A stretch of 64,000 bases of DNA from Dendrosporobacter quercicolus (GTDB taxonomy: Bacteria > Bacillota > Negativicutes > DSM-1736 > Dendrosporobacteraceae): the NCBI RefSeq assembly GCF_900104455.1, contig NZ_FNHB01000005.1:62001-126000 (forward strand), read 5' to 3'. Positions 51,082 to 60,439 of the stretch are shown here, piece after piece. Positions within the stretch are counted from its first letter, which is position 1. Every line of letters starts with the position of its first letter. The position numbers and the translations under genes were made by a program. Under the pieces are notes generated by a model. It saw nothing but the letters and a program-made list of their open reading frames with translations. It did not search any database and was not told where the DNA came from.

Positions 51082-52263
51082 ATGATTAGTGTTACTAAGC
51101 TGCTGTTTTCGACTCAATATTTTGGCGACAGCCTGCGTTATAACCAGGCTTCACGGGGCGTGCGCCATGGCGTTGCAAGCGGCGCCGGACCGGTTGTGGT
51201 GTGGAACTCAACCAAGACCTGTAATTTGCGATGTCGTCACTGTTATATGGATTCGGACGCCCGGAAGTATGATGACGAATTAACTACGGGCGAAGCCCGG
51301 CGTTTTATTGATGATTTAGCTGATTTTCGGGTGCCGGTATTGTTATTTTCCGGTGGAGAGCCGCTCCTGAGGCCTGATTTTTTTGAGCTGGCGGCATATG
51401 CCGCTGAGCGGGGCATCCGGCCAACGCTGTCCACCAACGGAACTTTAATTACGCCGGAAGTGGCCAGACGGATTAAAGCCATTGGCATTGGTTATGTTGG
51501 TATTTCTCTGGATGGCTTAAGAGAAGTAAACGATCAATTCCGTGGCCGGGACGGCGCTTTTCAGGCGGCGATGGAAGGCATACAAAACTGTGTGGCGGCC
51601 GGTCAGCGGGTAGGCCTGAGGTTTACGATCAACCGTCACAACTTACAGGAACTTAATCACATTTTTGATTTTATTGAAGCTGAAAATATTGACAGGGTTT
51701 GTTTTTACCATTTGGTTTATTCCGGCCGGGGCAATAGCATGACAGGTGAAGATTTAACCGCTGCCGAGTCCCGTCAGGCGATGGACATCATTATTCACCG
51801 GACCCGTGATTTTGAAGAACGGGGCCTGGCTAAGGAAATCCTAACAGTTGATAATCATTGCGACGGTGTTTACATATATTTAAAAGCGCTGCAGGAAAAC
51901 AATACTGCGCTGGCCGAGCAGGTCAAATCGCTGATTTCCCTTAATGGCGGCAATCGATCCGGTATTGCTTTTGCTGAAGTTGACCCGAACGGCTTTGTCC
52001 ATCCCGACCAGTTTACACAGCATCATACCTTTGGCAATGTCCGGGAGCGCAAATTCGGTGATATTTGGACAGATCCGGCCCACCCTATTTTAGCAGGGCT
52101 GAAAGACCGGAAGTCTTTGCTTAAAGGCCGCTGCGCCGTTTGTAAGTATCTCAATAACTGCAATGGCAATTTTCGTACGAGGGCTGAGACTGTTACCGGA
52201 GACTTTTGGGAATCCGATCCGGCCTGCTATCTGACTGATGAGGAAATTGGCCTGGTTAAATAG
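51082..52263 (+). CDS. nirJ1: NirJ1-type radical SAM protein of siroheme-dependent heme synthesis
   Basis: 393 residues. The radical SAM site is CNLRCRHCYMDSDARKYDDEL, followed by LLFSGGEPLLRPD and ISLDGL. A C-terminal auxiliary-cluster region has CAVCKYLNNCNG and SDPACY. This layout matches NirJ1/AhbC, which removes acetate side chains from didecarboxysiroheme. A second NirJ follows 25 bases later, as is usual in anaerobic Firmicutes. The decarboxylase AhbAB is not in the window. Confidence 0.9.
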   Translation: MISVTKLLFSTQYFGDSLRYNQASRGVRHGVASGAGPVVVWNSTKTCNLRCRHCYMDSDARKYDDELTTGEARRFIDDLADFRVPVLLFSGGEPLLRPDFFELAAYAAERGIRPTLSTNGTLITPEVARRIKAIGIGYVGISLDGLREVNDQFRGRDGAFQAAMEGIQNCVAAGQRVGLRFTINRHNLQELNHIFDFIEAENIDRVCFYHLVYSGRGNSMTGEDLTAAESRQAMDIIIHRTRDFEERGLAKEILTVDNHCDGVYIYLKALQENNTALAEQVKSLISLNGGNRSGIAFAEVDPNGFVHPDQFTQHHTFGNVRERKFGDIWTDPAHPILAGLKDRKSLLKGRCAVCKYLNNCNGNFRTRAETVTGDFWESDPACYLTDEEIGLVK

Positions 52264-52288
52264 AAATGGAGCGCGAGGAGAATGACAA

Positions 52289-53284
52289 ATGATTATTTCC
52301 TGGAATACAACGAATGCCTGTAATATGTATTGCGATCACTGCTACCGGGATGCCGGCTGCCGGGCGGAGGAGGAACTGAATACCGCTGAGGCCAAGACCT
52401 TGCTGGAACAAATTGCTAAAGCCGGCTTTAAAATTATGATTTTTAGCGGCGGTGAACCGTTAACCCGTCCGGATATCGTAGAATTGGTCCAGTATGCCGC
52501 AAAGCTGGGTTTACGGCCTGTTTTCGGCACCAACGGCACGTTGATTACCGTTGAGCTGGCGCGGGATCTGAAGGCTGCCGGGGCAATGGGCATGGGAATA
52601 TCGCTTGATTCTCTGAATGTGCAAAAACATAATGAATTTCGCCGGTTTCCCGGGGCCTGGGAAGGAGCGGTGCGGGGAATGCGCAATTGCCGGCAGGCCG
52701 GCCTGCCTTTTCAGATTCATACGACGATTATGGACTGGAATGTGCAGGAAATTGAAAATATTACTGATTTTGCCGTGGCTGAGGGGGCGGTCGCCCATCA
52801 TTTTTTCTTCTTAGTGCCTACAGGCAGGGCTGTTTCGATTGAAACAGAGTCATTGCGGGCCCAGGCCTATGAAGAGACGCTGACCAGAATTCTAAAAAAA
52901 CAGCAGCAAGTCGATATTGAACTAAAACCTACCTGTGCGCCGCAGTTTATGCGTATTGCCAGGCAAATGGGAATGAAGCTTAGGTTTGGCCGGGGCTGTC
53001 TGGCCGGTACGGCCTATTGTATCATCAGTCCGAGGGGCCAGGTTCAGCCTTGCGCTTATTTGAATATACCGCTGGGCGATGTCAGAGATACGCCATTTGA
53101 TGAGATCTGGCGCAACAATGAAGTGCTGCAAAAGCTGCGGACGCTGGAGTATCAGGGCGGCTGCGGGGCCTGTGAGTATAAGCGGCTGTGCGGCGGCTGC
53201 CGGGCCAGAGCGGCCTATTATCATGAGGATGATTATATGGCTGAAGAACCTTGGTGCTTGTATCATGGCCGCCAGGGAGCTTAA
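52289..53284 (+). CDS. nirJ2: NirJ2-type radical SAM protein of siroheme-dependent heme synthesis
   Basis: 331 residues. CNMYCDHCYRDAGCRAEEEL binds the SAM cluster, IFSGGEPLTRPD and ISLDSL follow. The C-terminal SPASM-like region has QPCAYLNIPLGDVRD, CGACEYKRLCGGCRARA and EPWCLY. It corresponds to NirJ2/AhbD, the step producing heme by oxidative decarboxylation of Fe-coproporphyrin propionates. GAGGAG precedes the ATG. It is the last gene before a bidirectional terminator. Confidence 0.9.
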   Translation: MIISWNTTNACNMYCDHCYRDAGCRAEEELNTAEAKTLLEQIAKAGFKIMIFSGGEPLTRPDIVELVQYAAKLGLRPVFGTNGTLITVELARDLKAAGAMGMGISLDSLNVQKHNEFRRFPGAWEGAVRGMRNCRQAGLPFQIHTTIMDWNVQEIENITDFAVAEGAVAHHFFFLVPTGRAVSIETESLRAQAYEETLTRILKKQQQVDIELKPTCAPQFMRIARQMGMKLRFGRGCLAGTAYCIISPRGQVQPCAYLNIPLGDVRDTPFDEIWRNNEVLQKLRTLEYQGGCGACEYKRLCGGCRARAAYYHEDDYMAEEPWCLYHGRQGA

Positions 53285-53327
53285 GCGTTTATACTGTCCT
53301 GCGGTCAGACGACCAGGGCTAAACCAA

Positions 53328-53362
53328 AGGAGGCTGTAAGCATTGGATGCTTACAGCCTCCT
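53328..53362. terminator. Bidirectional terminator
   Basis: AGGAGGCTGTAAGC and GCTTACAGCCTCCT pair perfectly. It sits between nirJ2 and the convergent gene and contains the stop codon of the latter. Confidence 0.75.
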
Positions 53363-54919
53363 GACCGTTAACGCCTTCTTTTCTTCAGCCAGCAGCCGGT
53401 ACTGATTTCTCAGCAGGTGAACCCGGGGTAAGTCCTGGTTGTAACACAGTTCAGCCAATATCGATTCCATAAAGCCCGCCAGACGATGAGCCAGACTGAG
53501 CAGGCCCCGCAATTGATTCAGCGATTGCCGGAGGCTTTCGGCGCCAGGCAGAGCGGCGGGAGCTGATACCGGTTTTACGCCGGTAATTTCGGCAGTCCGG
53601 CAATCCAAAGCAACAAGGTCGTCCGGACTCAGTTCCCGCAACGATGACTTGCCCAGTGCGCGCATGGCTTCCTCCATTTCCAGCGTCATTGCGGTCAATA
53701 CATTAGCGACGCAGGCCGCAGCCTGATCAATATCAAGTTCTGTTTTGGCGGGGGAATGATAATAGACTAAGGTGGTCGGCGGCTTCCAGGGAATAACTTT
53801 TTGCACTTGGTTGTGGCCTAAGGCCATCAGGGGAACGGTTGCCAGATAAATAGCGTCAGCGCCCAGGGCCAGCGCTTTAAGGCATTGACCCGGCGTAAAA
53901 AAACCGCCTGAAATCACTAGGCTGACGGAAGTACCTTGTAAAAAACGTTTCGCGCGCATTAATGCATGGATGCCGGGTATGCCAAAGTCATCTTGCTTGA
54001 TGGGCGCAGTTGCGTGCGTTCCAGCCTCGGCGCCGTCGATAACAATGACATCAAAGCCCAAATCGACCGCGGCGGTCAATTCTTCTTCCAGGTGGTCTGT
54101 TGCCATCAGTTTCAGGGCAAGGGGAATTCCATTAGCGCGTTGGCGCAGCTTTTTTATAAACTCCGGCCAGTCGGCGGAAGTTTTGACTTCCGGCGGCGCA
54201 GGCAGTGAGATAGCCGGTTGGCCGGGCGCAAGGCCGCCCAGTATCCGGGCGCGGCCTTCCAGCTCCTGCGCCTCAATGCGGCTGGTTCCGATATCGGCTC
54301 CCTGGCCCATTTGAATCTCCAGCATATCGGCCAACCCGATTTGCTCATCGGTTCGCGCTCCCCAGGACCAACGGCATATTTGCAAAATAAACTTATCGGT
54401 TTCCAGCGGCTCCTCCGGCAAAAAAGGCCCTTCTCCGGAATTGGTGGCGGTTTTTAAGGCCTTAGCGGCCTTGGCTAAAGCCAGCTTAGCTTCCTCGCTC
54501 AGCGCCAGCCCGTACGCCATTGCGCTGATCATCAGCGGTATTTGGATCGTTAAAGGCTTTTGGGCCTTGGGGCCAAGGGTAACTGAGAGATCAATTCCGG
54601 CGCTTTCGGGCAATGGCAATTTGGTCATTTGCCGGGGTGAAAACATCAGCTGATCGTAACCGGCAAAATGTTTAACCGGGCCGATCGGTCTTGTCAGAAC
54701 CTTGCCGTTTTCCGCCCTTAAACTGAGTTCAAGCAGATTGAGCAGCGAAAAACGCTTTAACGACGGCAATAGCTCGGCTACGTTTTGACTGTATTGCTCG
54801 GTCAGCAGTTTTGACATAACAAGGTTGGTAACCACCTGCGCAATATAGCGGATAAGCGGCTTGGCCGCCAGAGTTACTCCCACCAGCAGGAGCAAGATTA
54901 ACCAGGGGATTTTTGCCAT
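53351..54919 (-). CDS. Membrane-anchored FMN-binding glutamate-synthase-like protein
   Basis: 522 residues. An N-terminal membrane helix (IPWLILLLLVGVTLAA) is followed by an FMN barrel of the GltS central-domain type: IPLMISAMAYGLALSEEAKLALAKAAK, TNSGEGPF, DVIVIDGAEAGTHA, LVISGGFFTPGQCLKALALGADAIYL. The usual glutamine amidotransferase domain and the Cys-rich Fe-S motif of full GltB are absent, so an electron-transfer or dehydrogenase role distinct from glutamate synthase is likely. ATG 54919 is chosen (GAGG nine bases upstream). Confidence 0.87.
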   Translation of the reverse strand: MAKIPWLILLLLVGVTLAAKPLIRYIAQVVTNLVMSKLLTEQYSQNVAELLPSLKRFSLLNLLELSLRAENGKVLTRPIGPVKHFAGYDQLMFSPRQMTKLPLPESAGIDLSVTLGPKAQKPLTIQIPLMISAMAYGLALSEEAKLALAKAAKALKTATNSGEGPFLPEEPLETDKFILQICRWSWGARTDEQIGLADMLEIQMGQGADIGTSRIEAQELEGRARILGGLAPGQPAISLPAPPEVKTSADWPEFIKKLRQRANGIPLALKLMATDHLEEELTAAVDLGFDVIVIDGAEAGTHATAPIKQDDFGIPGIHALMRAKRFLQGTSVSLVISGGFFTPGQCLKALALGADAIYLATVPLMALGHNQVQKVIPWKPPTTLVYYHSPAKTELDIDQAAACVANVLTAMTLEMEEAMRALGKSSLRELSPDDLVALDCRTAEITGVKPVSAPAALPGAESLRQSLNQLRGLLSLAHRLAGFMESILAELCYNQDLPRVHLLRNQYRLLAEEKKALTVRRL

Positions 54920-55107
54920 AACCATTATCCTCAAGTAAAAGTTTGATTGAGTATAGTATAAGCATTCCGCTGATTTTAAACCGTCCGGGTTAAGCGCTAA
55001 AAAATGGAATGGTATAAAGGCTTGCCGTCCGGCTCAGGAGCCGGGATTGTCATGATTGGTGATTAGCCGGAGCGTATCGCAAGGCGATTGTCAGCCATAA
55101 CCAAAAC

Positions 55108-55147
55108 AGGGGTGTCTTTCACTGCTTTTGCAGATAGAGACACCCCT
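55108..55147 (-). terminator. Terminator of the membrane MCP gene
   Basis: AGGGGTGTCT and AGACACCCCT pair; the minus strand continues GTTTTGG. Confidence 0.75.
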
Positions 55148-55174
55148 ACTGTCGCTCCTACTGTTCCGGCAGCT

Positions 55175-56860
55175 TTACAATTTAAATTGCCGGACGGCTA
55201 TTTGCATATCTTCGGCCAGTTTGGCCAGAGACTGGCTGGCCGAAGCCACTTCCTGCATAGAGGCTGACTGTTCTTCGGTGGCCGCGGAAACCGACTGGGC
55301 TTCACCGCTGGCATTTTTACTGAGATCATCGATTTTCTTCACCGAATTTACCATTTGCTGGCTGCCCTGCGCCATTTGGTCAATTGCGGCTGATATTTCC
55401 TTAACCTGATCGGATACCTGGTCAACCAGTTCGTTGATTTGGCGGAAGGATACCCCGGCCATGTTGACAACTTCGGTTCCCAGTTTGACTTCATGCGAGC
55501 CTTCGTTCATTGCAGTCACGGCTTGGGCGGTATCCTGCTGAATTTCACTGATCAGGGCGGCAATTTGTTTGGCCGCTTCTTCCGACTGTTCCGCTAATTT
55601 CCGGACTTCCTCGGCTACGACGGCAAAACCCCGGCCCTGCTCGCCGGCGCGGGCAGCCTCAATGGCTGCATTGAGAGCCAGCAGGTTGGTTTGTCCGGCG
55701 ATTCCGGCAATGGTGTCAACAATCGTGCCAATCTCCTGGGACTGCGCACTTAGCTTGTCTACTGTTCCGGCAACAGCCTGCACCGATTTTTCGATCTCGG
55801 CCATTTGACTGACCGCTTTTGCTACGGCCTCGCCGCCGGTTGCGGCCTGCCTGGCGGCTTCGGCGGACTTCGCCGTCACCTGATTGGTGCTGGAGGCTAT
55901 TTGCTGCAGGCCGGCGGTTGTCTGTTCGACAACCGCCGAGGTTTCGTTGGCGGCAGTCAGTTGTTCTTCAGCGCCTCTGGCCACATCGGTAATTGAGGCT
56001 GCAATCTGATTAGCAGCCTGCGCGGACTGGTCGGCGCTGGCTGTCAGTTCTTCGGAGGAGGCGGCAACCTGTTCAGCGTTGGCGGACACCTGCCGGACCA
56101 GATTGCGCAGATTGGTTACAGCAGTGGCGAAGGATGAGGCCAGTTGTCCGACTTCATCTTTGCTTTGCGGCTGGATTTCGATGGTTAAATCACCTAAAGC
56201 CAGCTTCTCCGCTGCCTGGGCCATCTGTTTTACGGGGGAGGCTATGTTGCGGGCCGAAAAAAAGCCGATGGCAATACCCAATAATGCCGACACTAATGCC
56301 GCTATGACCGAGGCGTTCTGAGCCGTTCTGGCTGAATTGAGAATGTTGTCGATCGACTTGTCTATTGCTGCATTCCGAAACTCTTTCGCTTCGTTGACTT
56401 TTTTCTGCAATGCATTGGCGGCCGGCGTCACCTCATTCAGCATGTTCCGGGTAGCTTCCTCGGTGTTGCCGGACTGCAGCAGCGGCAGTATTTTGTTTTC
56501 CACCAGGGCGGAGTACTGCTCGTTGGCCGTCTTGAGCTCGCCTGCCAGCTGTCTGGCGGCTTCTGTACCTGATTTTTCGATAAGTTCATTTTCAGCCTGG
56601 ATGTTAAGCTCTTTCAGTTTGTGATATTCTTTCAGCATCGATTCGTCGCGGCTGATCCAATATCCTCTCATGCTGGCCACCTGTCCTGTTGCCCTGAGGG
56701 CAATATCATTGCTCAGAGCCAGACGCGGCAGGTCGGTGGTTTTGAATGTTTCGGCGGTCTCGGCAATGGCGTCTATTTCACGGCTCATATAGATAAAGCC
56801 AATTGAAGCCACCAGCACTACTGCGATAAAGCTGGACACCATTTTCCCTGTGAGTTTCAT
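55175..56860 (-). CDS. Methyl-accepting chemotaxis protein (transmembrane)
   Basis: 561 residues. Membrane helix 1 (about 9-25), a four-helix-bundle sensor of roughly 160 residues, helix 2 ([19 protein letters not shown]) and a HAMP domain ([23 protein letters not shown]). The long cytoplasmic hairpin has the tip [20 protein letters not shown] and [12 protein letters not shown]. It reports an external or membrane signal to CheA. AAGGAGATG precedes the ATG. The ligand is unknown. Confidence 0.96.
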   Translation of the reverse strand: MKLTGKMVSSFIAVVLVASIGFIYMSREIDAIAETAETFKTTDLPRLALSNDIALRATGQVASMRGYWISRDESMLKEYHKLKELNIQAENELIEKSGTEAARQLAGELKTANEQYSALVENKILPLLQSGNTEEATRNMLNEVTPAANALQKKVNEAKEFRNAAIDKSIDNILNSARTAQNASVIAALVSALLGIAIGFFSARNIASPVKQMAQAAEKLALGDLTIEIQPQSKDEVGQLASSFATAVTNLRNLVRQVSANAEQVAASSEELTASADQSAQAANQIAASITDVARGAEEQLTAANETSAVVEQTTAGLQQIASSTNQVTAKSAEAARQAATGGEAVAKAVSQMAEIEKSVQAVAGTVDKLSAQSQEIGTIVDTIAGIAGQTNLLALNAAIEAARAGEQGRGFAVVAEEVRKLAEQSEEAAKQIAALISEIQQDTAQAVTAMNEGSHEVKLGTEVVNMAGVSFRQINELVDQVSDQVKEISAAIDQMAQGSQQMVNSVKKIDDLSKNASGEAQSVSAATEEQSASMQEVASASQSLAKLAEDMQIAVRQFKL

Positions 56861-57170
56861 TTAACCCATCTCCTTGTATATATTAGCTGAACGGCGGCTG
56901 AGGGCCTTGACAAAGTAAAATATTAGGTTAAACAACACATTTTCCCGCACGGCTTCGTTGCCGGCGCCTGCAGTGCAAAAAATCTATGTTGTTTGAAACA
57001 TCTAACCTTGCGAAGGCACTGAGAAGCGGGATTATGCGAAAAACATGCCTTGATGGCATGTTTTTCGTGCAATTTCACCACTTTATGTCATTCAGCTTGA
57101 CAGCGTATTTGCTTGTTTAGCTTCTAATAAAAGCTCAATCTGTGAATCATAATAATGTCTGACAGGATAT
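56861..57170. other. Intergenic region with hairpin at 57036-57067
   Basis: GCGAAAAACATGCC pairs with GGCATGTTTTTCG, a terminator-like stem suited to the minus-strand XRE gene that ends at 57171. No gene was found in the rest. Confidence 0.55.
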
Positions 57171-57398
57171 TCAGGTTGCCGGGGAAGGACCGCCGGAAGA
57201 CGAATCTTCCAGTAAATCGTTTACCGTGACCTCTAAGGCTGTGGCTATCCGCTTGACTGTTTCGATACCAGGGTTGCCAAGCGTTCCTTTTTCAATGCGC
57301 GATATGGAGGACTGGGGAACTCTGGCGGCACGTTCCAATGCTTGCTGCGTCATCTTTTTTCGTTCCCGTAAACGCAAAATATTATGTCCAAGGTCCAA
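57171..57398 (-). CDS. Small XRE-type helix-turn-helix protein
   Basis: 75 residues, nearly all HTH: ILRLRERKKMTQQALERAARVPQSSISRIEKG, then PGIETVKRIATALEVTVNDLL. No effector domain. The start is not certain: TTG 57398 has AGGA nine bases upstream, while GTG 57407 lies against the ribosome site. Divergent from a second XRE gene, with paired operators in between. Confidence 0.82.
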   Translation of the reverse strand: MDLGHNILRLRERKKMTQQALERAARVPQSSISRIEKGTLGNPGIETVKRIATALEVTVNDLLEDSSSGGPSPAT

Positions 57399-57458
57399 TG
57401 ATCTCACATCCTATGCGTTTAATCATAATTATTTTATGCTTTTATACATTAAATGTCA

Positions 57459-57515
57459 ATGCATCTTTGCATAATATTTAATTAAAAAAATCTAGTGTAT
57501 AATGCAAATAAGCAT
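57459..57515. promoter_or_regulatory. Twin ATGC-N6-GCAT operators and promoter of the XRE pair
   Basis: Two 14-base dyads of the same form ATGC-N6-GCAT lie at 57459-57472 and 57502-57515, 43 bases apart. The second overlaps an extended -10 TGTATAAT (TATAAT 57498-57503) of the plus-strand XRE gene. Confidence 0.6.
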
Positions 57516-57547
57516 AATAATTTGCAATTATTTAGGCAGGTGATACT

Positions 57548-57850
57548 TTGGATATTAGTCAAATTATCAGAAGCAACCGGGAAAAGCAAAATATGAGTAT
57601 CAATTTATTAGCCAAAAAAGCCGGCATATCGCAAAGCTCTCTGAGCCGGATTGAAGCCGGGATTAATTCGCCGACCTTTGAAGTGCTAGAGCGTATTGTT
57701 ACAGCGCTGGGCTTATCCTTAAGCAATTTTTTCTCCAGTGTTCAGCCCGAGCTGGAGCCGGATCTAAAGCGGCTTCTCGACACGATCAAAGCCTTAACGA
57801 CAGCGCAGCGTCAAGCTTTACAAGTATTTTTGGAATGTATGAAAAATTAG
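57548..57850 (+). CDS. XRE-family regulator
   Basis: 100 residues. HTH: IIRSNREKQNMSINLLAKKAGISQSSLSRIEAG, then FEVLERIVTALGLSLSNFF, followed by a short C-terminal helix (LKRLLDTIKALTTAQRQALQVFLE) that could mediate dimerisation. TTG start with AGGTGA. Divergent partner of the XRE gene at 57171; likely self-regulated through the ATGC-N6-GCAT sites. Confidence 0.88.
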   Translation: MDISQIIRSNREKQNMSINLLAKKAGISQSSLSRIEAGINSPTFEVLERIVTALGLSLSNFFSSVQPELEPDLKRLLDTIKALTTAQRQALQVFLECMKN

Positions 57851-57861
57851 AACGGGTAACG

Positions 57862-57949
57862 GCCAGACAGCTCTTACGATCATTTGGTCCAAGGGAAGTG
57901 ACCGTAAGAGCTGTCTGGCAATCCCGGGGGCTGGTACCTGATCAGGTAC
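57862..57949. repeat. Long inverted repeat followed by a 16-bp palindrome
   Basis: GCCAGACAGCTCTTACG (57862-57878) pairs perfectly with its complement at 57903-57919 around a 24-base loop, without a T-run. Fifteen bases on is a perfect palindrome GTACCTGATCAGGTAC (57934-57949). Their function is unknown. Confidence 0.55.
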
Positions 57950-58092
57950 TAGGACTTATGACTGGGGACAGGGATGCTTAATAGGACTATGGTTAGATTG
58001 TAAAACAGGCCTTTAAATTGTATAATGATGGTCAAATACACCGAAGAAATATCCGCTGGAGAGTGGGGAGCCGGTTGCGACAGGGGGCATGA

Positions 58093-59175
58093 ATGATGGC
58101 AACAAAAATGATAGCGGTAACAGATCTGGAACCAGGCCTGGTGCTTGCCGATGCGGTTATTTCAGTCAGCGGCAAGGTTCTGCTGGGAAAAAATGTAGTA
58201 TTGACGCAGCGTCACATTTCCCTGTTAACAACCTGGGATGTAAAGCAGGTGTTTATTGATGACAGGGAGGAAGCGCCGGCCGCCGGCGAGGCCGAACCTG
58301 AGCCAGGCGCCGAACCGGCAGAGGATACAGCCCCGGACGGAGGGCAAAAGACCGGCGCTTGCGAGTATGTAAAGTTTGTTCAGGAATTTGATTCTCTGGT
58401 TACCCATGTTGCGCAAACGTTTGAGATTATTCAAAAGCAAAAGCTTATTCCCTTGTCGTCGCTAAAAGATGCAGCCGGTCAAATACATTCCTCTATCCAA
58501 AATAACAGTCTGGCAGGTCTTAATCATTTGTTGATCAGCGACTACAAATTGGCGGATTTCGTTTCACGGCATTCGGTGATGGTGGCCTATCTGGCCGGAA
58601 ACATTGCCCGCAAATTGAAGTGGAGTGAACAGGATATTCGAGGGGTGGCGCTGGCTGGACTGCTGCATGACGTCGGCAGTCTGGCGGGAGGCAAAAAAAA
58701 TGACCCCCGTACACATCTGGCTGAGGCAGCCGCTCTGTTAAAGAAATTAAACGGCATACCCGGTGAAGTTATCCTCGGCGTGGTGCAGCACCGGGAATGC
58801 ATTGACGGCAGCGGGTTTCCCACTGCCGTCAAAGGTTTTAAAATACATCCCTACGCCAAAATCATTGCCATTGCCGACACCTTTCATGTGCAGGCCTACA
58901 GCGGGGAGTACGCCAATCCGTTTCCGGTACTGGATACGCTGGCTTACAAAATGCTGGGCAAACTGGATACCGCAATTTGCCGTACGTTCGTCGGTCAGGT
59001 AAAAGACAGCTTGCTGAATAACCGGGTTTTGCTGCTGGACGGCCGGGAAGCTGAAGTAATCTTCTTTCATCCCAATGGTTCCTACCTGCCGATTGTCAGA
59101 ACGGCTGACGGGCAGATCATTGACCTCGCGCAACGAGGCGGTGCCGGGATCAGCCGGATTATGGCGCCTCTTTAG
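58093..59175 (+). CDS. HD-GYP-type c-di-GMP phosphodiesterase-like protein
   Basis: 360 residues. The N-terminal domain is of the kind found before HD-GYP (MIAVTDLEPGLVLADAVIS...GKVLLGKNVVLTQRHISLL). An acidic, Ala/Pro-rich linker (about 58-85) comes next, then an HD domain with LADFVSRHSVMVAYLAG, LLHDVGSL and HRECIDGSGFP in place of the usual DGSGYP. Phe for Tyr is a mild change and metal ligands appear kept, so activity is plausible. AGGGGGC precedes the ATG pair. Its 3' end overlaps the convergent phosphoesterase gene by 17 bases. Confidence 0.86.
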   Translation: MMATKMIAVTDLEPGLVLADAVISVSGKVLLGKNVVLTQRHISLLTTWDVKQVFIDDREEAPAAGEAEPEPGAEPAEDTAPDGGQKTGACEYVKFVQEFDSLVTHVAQTFEIIQKQKLIPLSSLKDAAGQIHSSIQNNSLAGLNHLLISDYKLADFVSRHSVMVAYLAGNIARKLKWSEQDIRGVALAGLLHDVGSLAGGKKNDPRTHLAEAAALLKKLNGIPGEVILGVVQHRECIDGSGFPTAVKGFKIHPYAKIIAIADTFHVQAYSGEYANPFPVLDTLAYKMLGKLDTAICRTFVGQVKDSLLNNRVLLLDGREAEVIFFHPNGSYLPIVRTADGQIIDLAQRGGAGISRIMAPL

Positions 59176-60319
59176 GGTTAAAATGAATGATAAGATTCAC
59201 AATTTCAGGCTGATTGCCGATCCGGATGGGCGGTCCCCAGGTACCGTAACCGCAGGAAACAATTACTTGCAGCCTATTTTTGCGCAAATAGCCCCAGTCC
59301 ACTTCATAGACAGCCTGGGTGATCAAATGATTGGGAAACATTTGTCCCCGGTGGGTATGTCCTGATAACTGCAGGTCGACGTTGGCGGCTTCAGCTTCCG
59401 CCAGATCCGCCGGCTGGTGATCCAGCAGGATGACCGGAAGAGCGGTATCCACCTCCTGCATAATGGCGGCTAACGGAGCTCTGGTCAGACCGGCGAAACG
59501 ATGCCGGGAATAGTCATCGCGTCCCGCCAGATAAAAACTATCATCAATTTTAACTGCGGCATCACGCAGCACTTTTATTCCGCCACGTTGTAATTCAATG
59601 ATGGCGGCTTCTGATTTGCCGCCAATATATTCATGATTGCCCAGCACAGCGTATGTTCCCAACGGCGGGTTAAGCCGGGTAAAAGCATCGGCCATCCGCT
59701 TGTCGGCAAACAGGTCGACATCTTCATCAATGATATCGCCGGGCAGTAATACCAGCTCAGGCTGCAGGGCATTGATGCGCTTGATCAAATCATGCAGCCG
59801 CGCCGTGGTCACGATTTTCCCCAGGTGGATGTCCGATACCATTACCACGTGCAGTGAAGACCGGGGCGAGGGCTTATGGATGGTGACTTCGTAATTCCGG
59901 ATAACCGGGTGGTTGGCATTATAGATCCCATAAATTAATAAACTGGTTGCCGCGGCCAGCACCAGCGGCATGCCGACGGCGGTGCGCCAATGACTGGCGC
60001 CGGCGAATCCGGCGAATCCGGCTGCCCATGAACAAAGATCAAGCAGTATGGTCAGCAAAAACAGATAATAGATCATCCCGAACCAGTAGGAACCAATGAT
60101 GGTTAATTTGTTAATCAGCCCAAGCGGCAGCAGCGATTCCCCAAACCGTCCTAAGGGATAGGCAAGGGTCAGAAATAAGCACAGCAATACATACCAGCTT
60201 AAGTTCAAGGCCGGATAATACAGGTGCAGAGTCTGCCAGCCCCGCCAGGCTGCATAGAGATTGGCCAAGCTGTATATTGCCAGAAATATTGTGAAAAAGG
60301 TTACCCATTTAGCAGGCAT
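59159..60319 (-). CDS. Membrane metallophosphoesterase (YkuE/YaeI-like)
   Basis: 386 residues. Four N-terminal hydrophobic helices, then a calcineurin-like domain with all blocks: MVSDIHLGK, LLPGDIIDE, LGNHEY, LLDHQP and SGHTHRGQ, ending YGTWGPPIRIG as in YkuE/YaeI proteins. It probably faces the outside and may cleave a lipid-linked phosphate ester. ATG 60319 has AAGGGG seven bases upstream; the longer start has none. Confidence 0.92.
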   Translation of the reverse strand: MPAKWVTFFTIFLAIYSLANLYAAWRGWQTLHLYYPALNLSWYVLLCLFLTLAYPLGRFGESLLPLGLINKLTIIGSYWFGMIYYLFLLTILLDLCSWAAGFAGFAGASHWRTAVGMPLVLAAATSLLIYGIYNANHPVIRNYEVTIHKPSPRSSLHVVMVSDIHLGKIVTTARLHDLIKRINALQPELVLLPGDIIDEDVDLFADKRMADAFTRLNPPLGTYAVLGNHEYIGGKSEAAIIELQRGGIKVLRDAAVKIDDSFYLAGRDDYSRHRFAGLTRAPLAAIMQEVDTALPVILLDHQPADLAEAEAANVDLQLSGHTHRGQMFPNHLITQAVYEVDWGYLRKNRLQVIVSCGYGTWGPPIRIGNQPEIVNLIIHFNPKEAP

Positions 60320-60439
60320 AAATGCACCCCTTATCAAGTGAGACTTACTGGTAACGGCAGTGTGTTCCCAAAATGCTGGCCGGTCGGCTGCGCTATAAAG
60401 ACAGAGCAGTGAACCGGCGCTTGCAGTGAAGCATTGACG

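Noticed and set aside
57036-57067. A small RNA gene
   Set aside because: The hairpin is well explained as a terminator for the neighbouring XRE gene.
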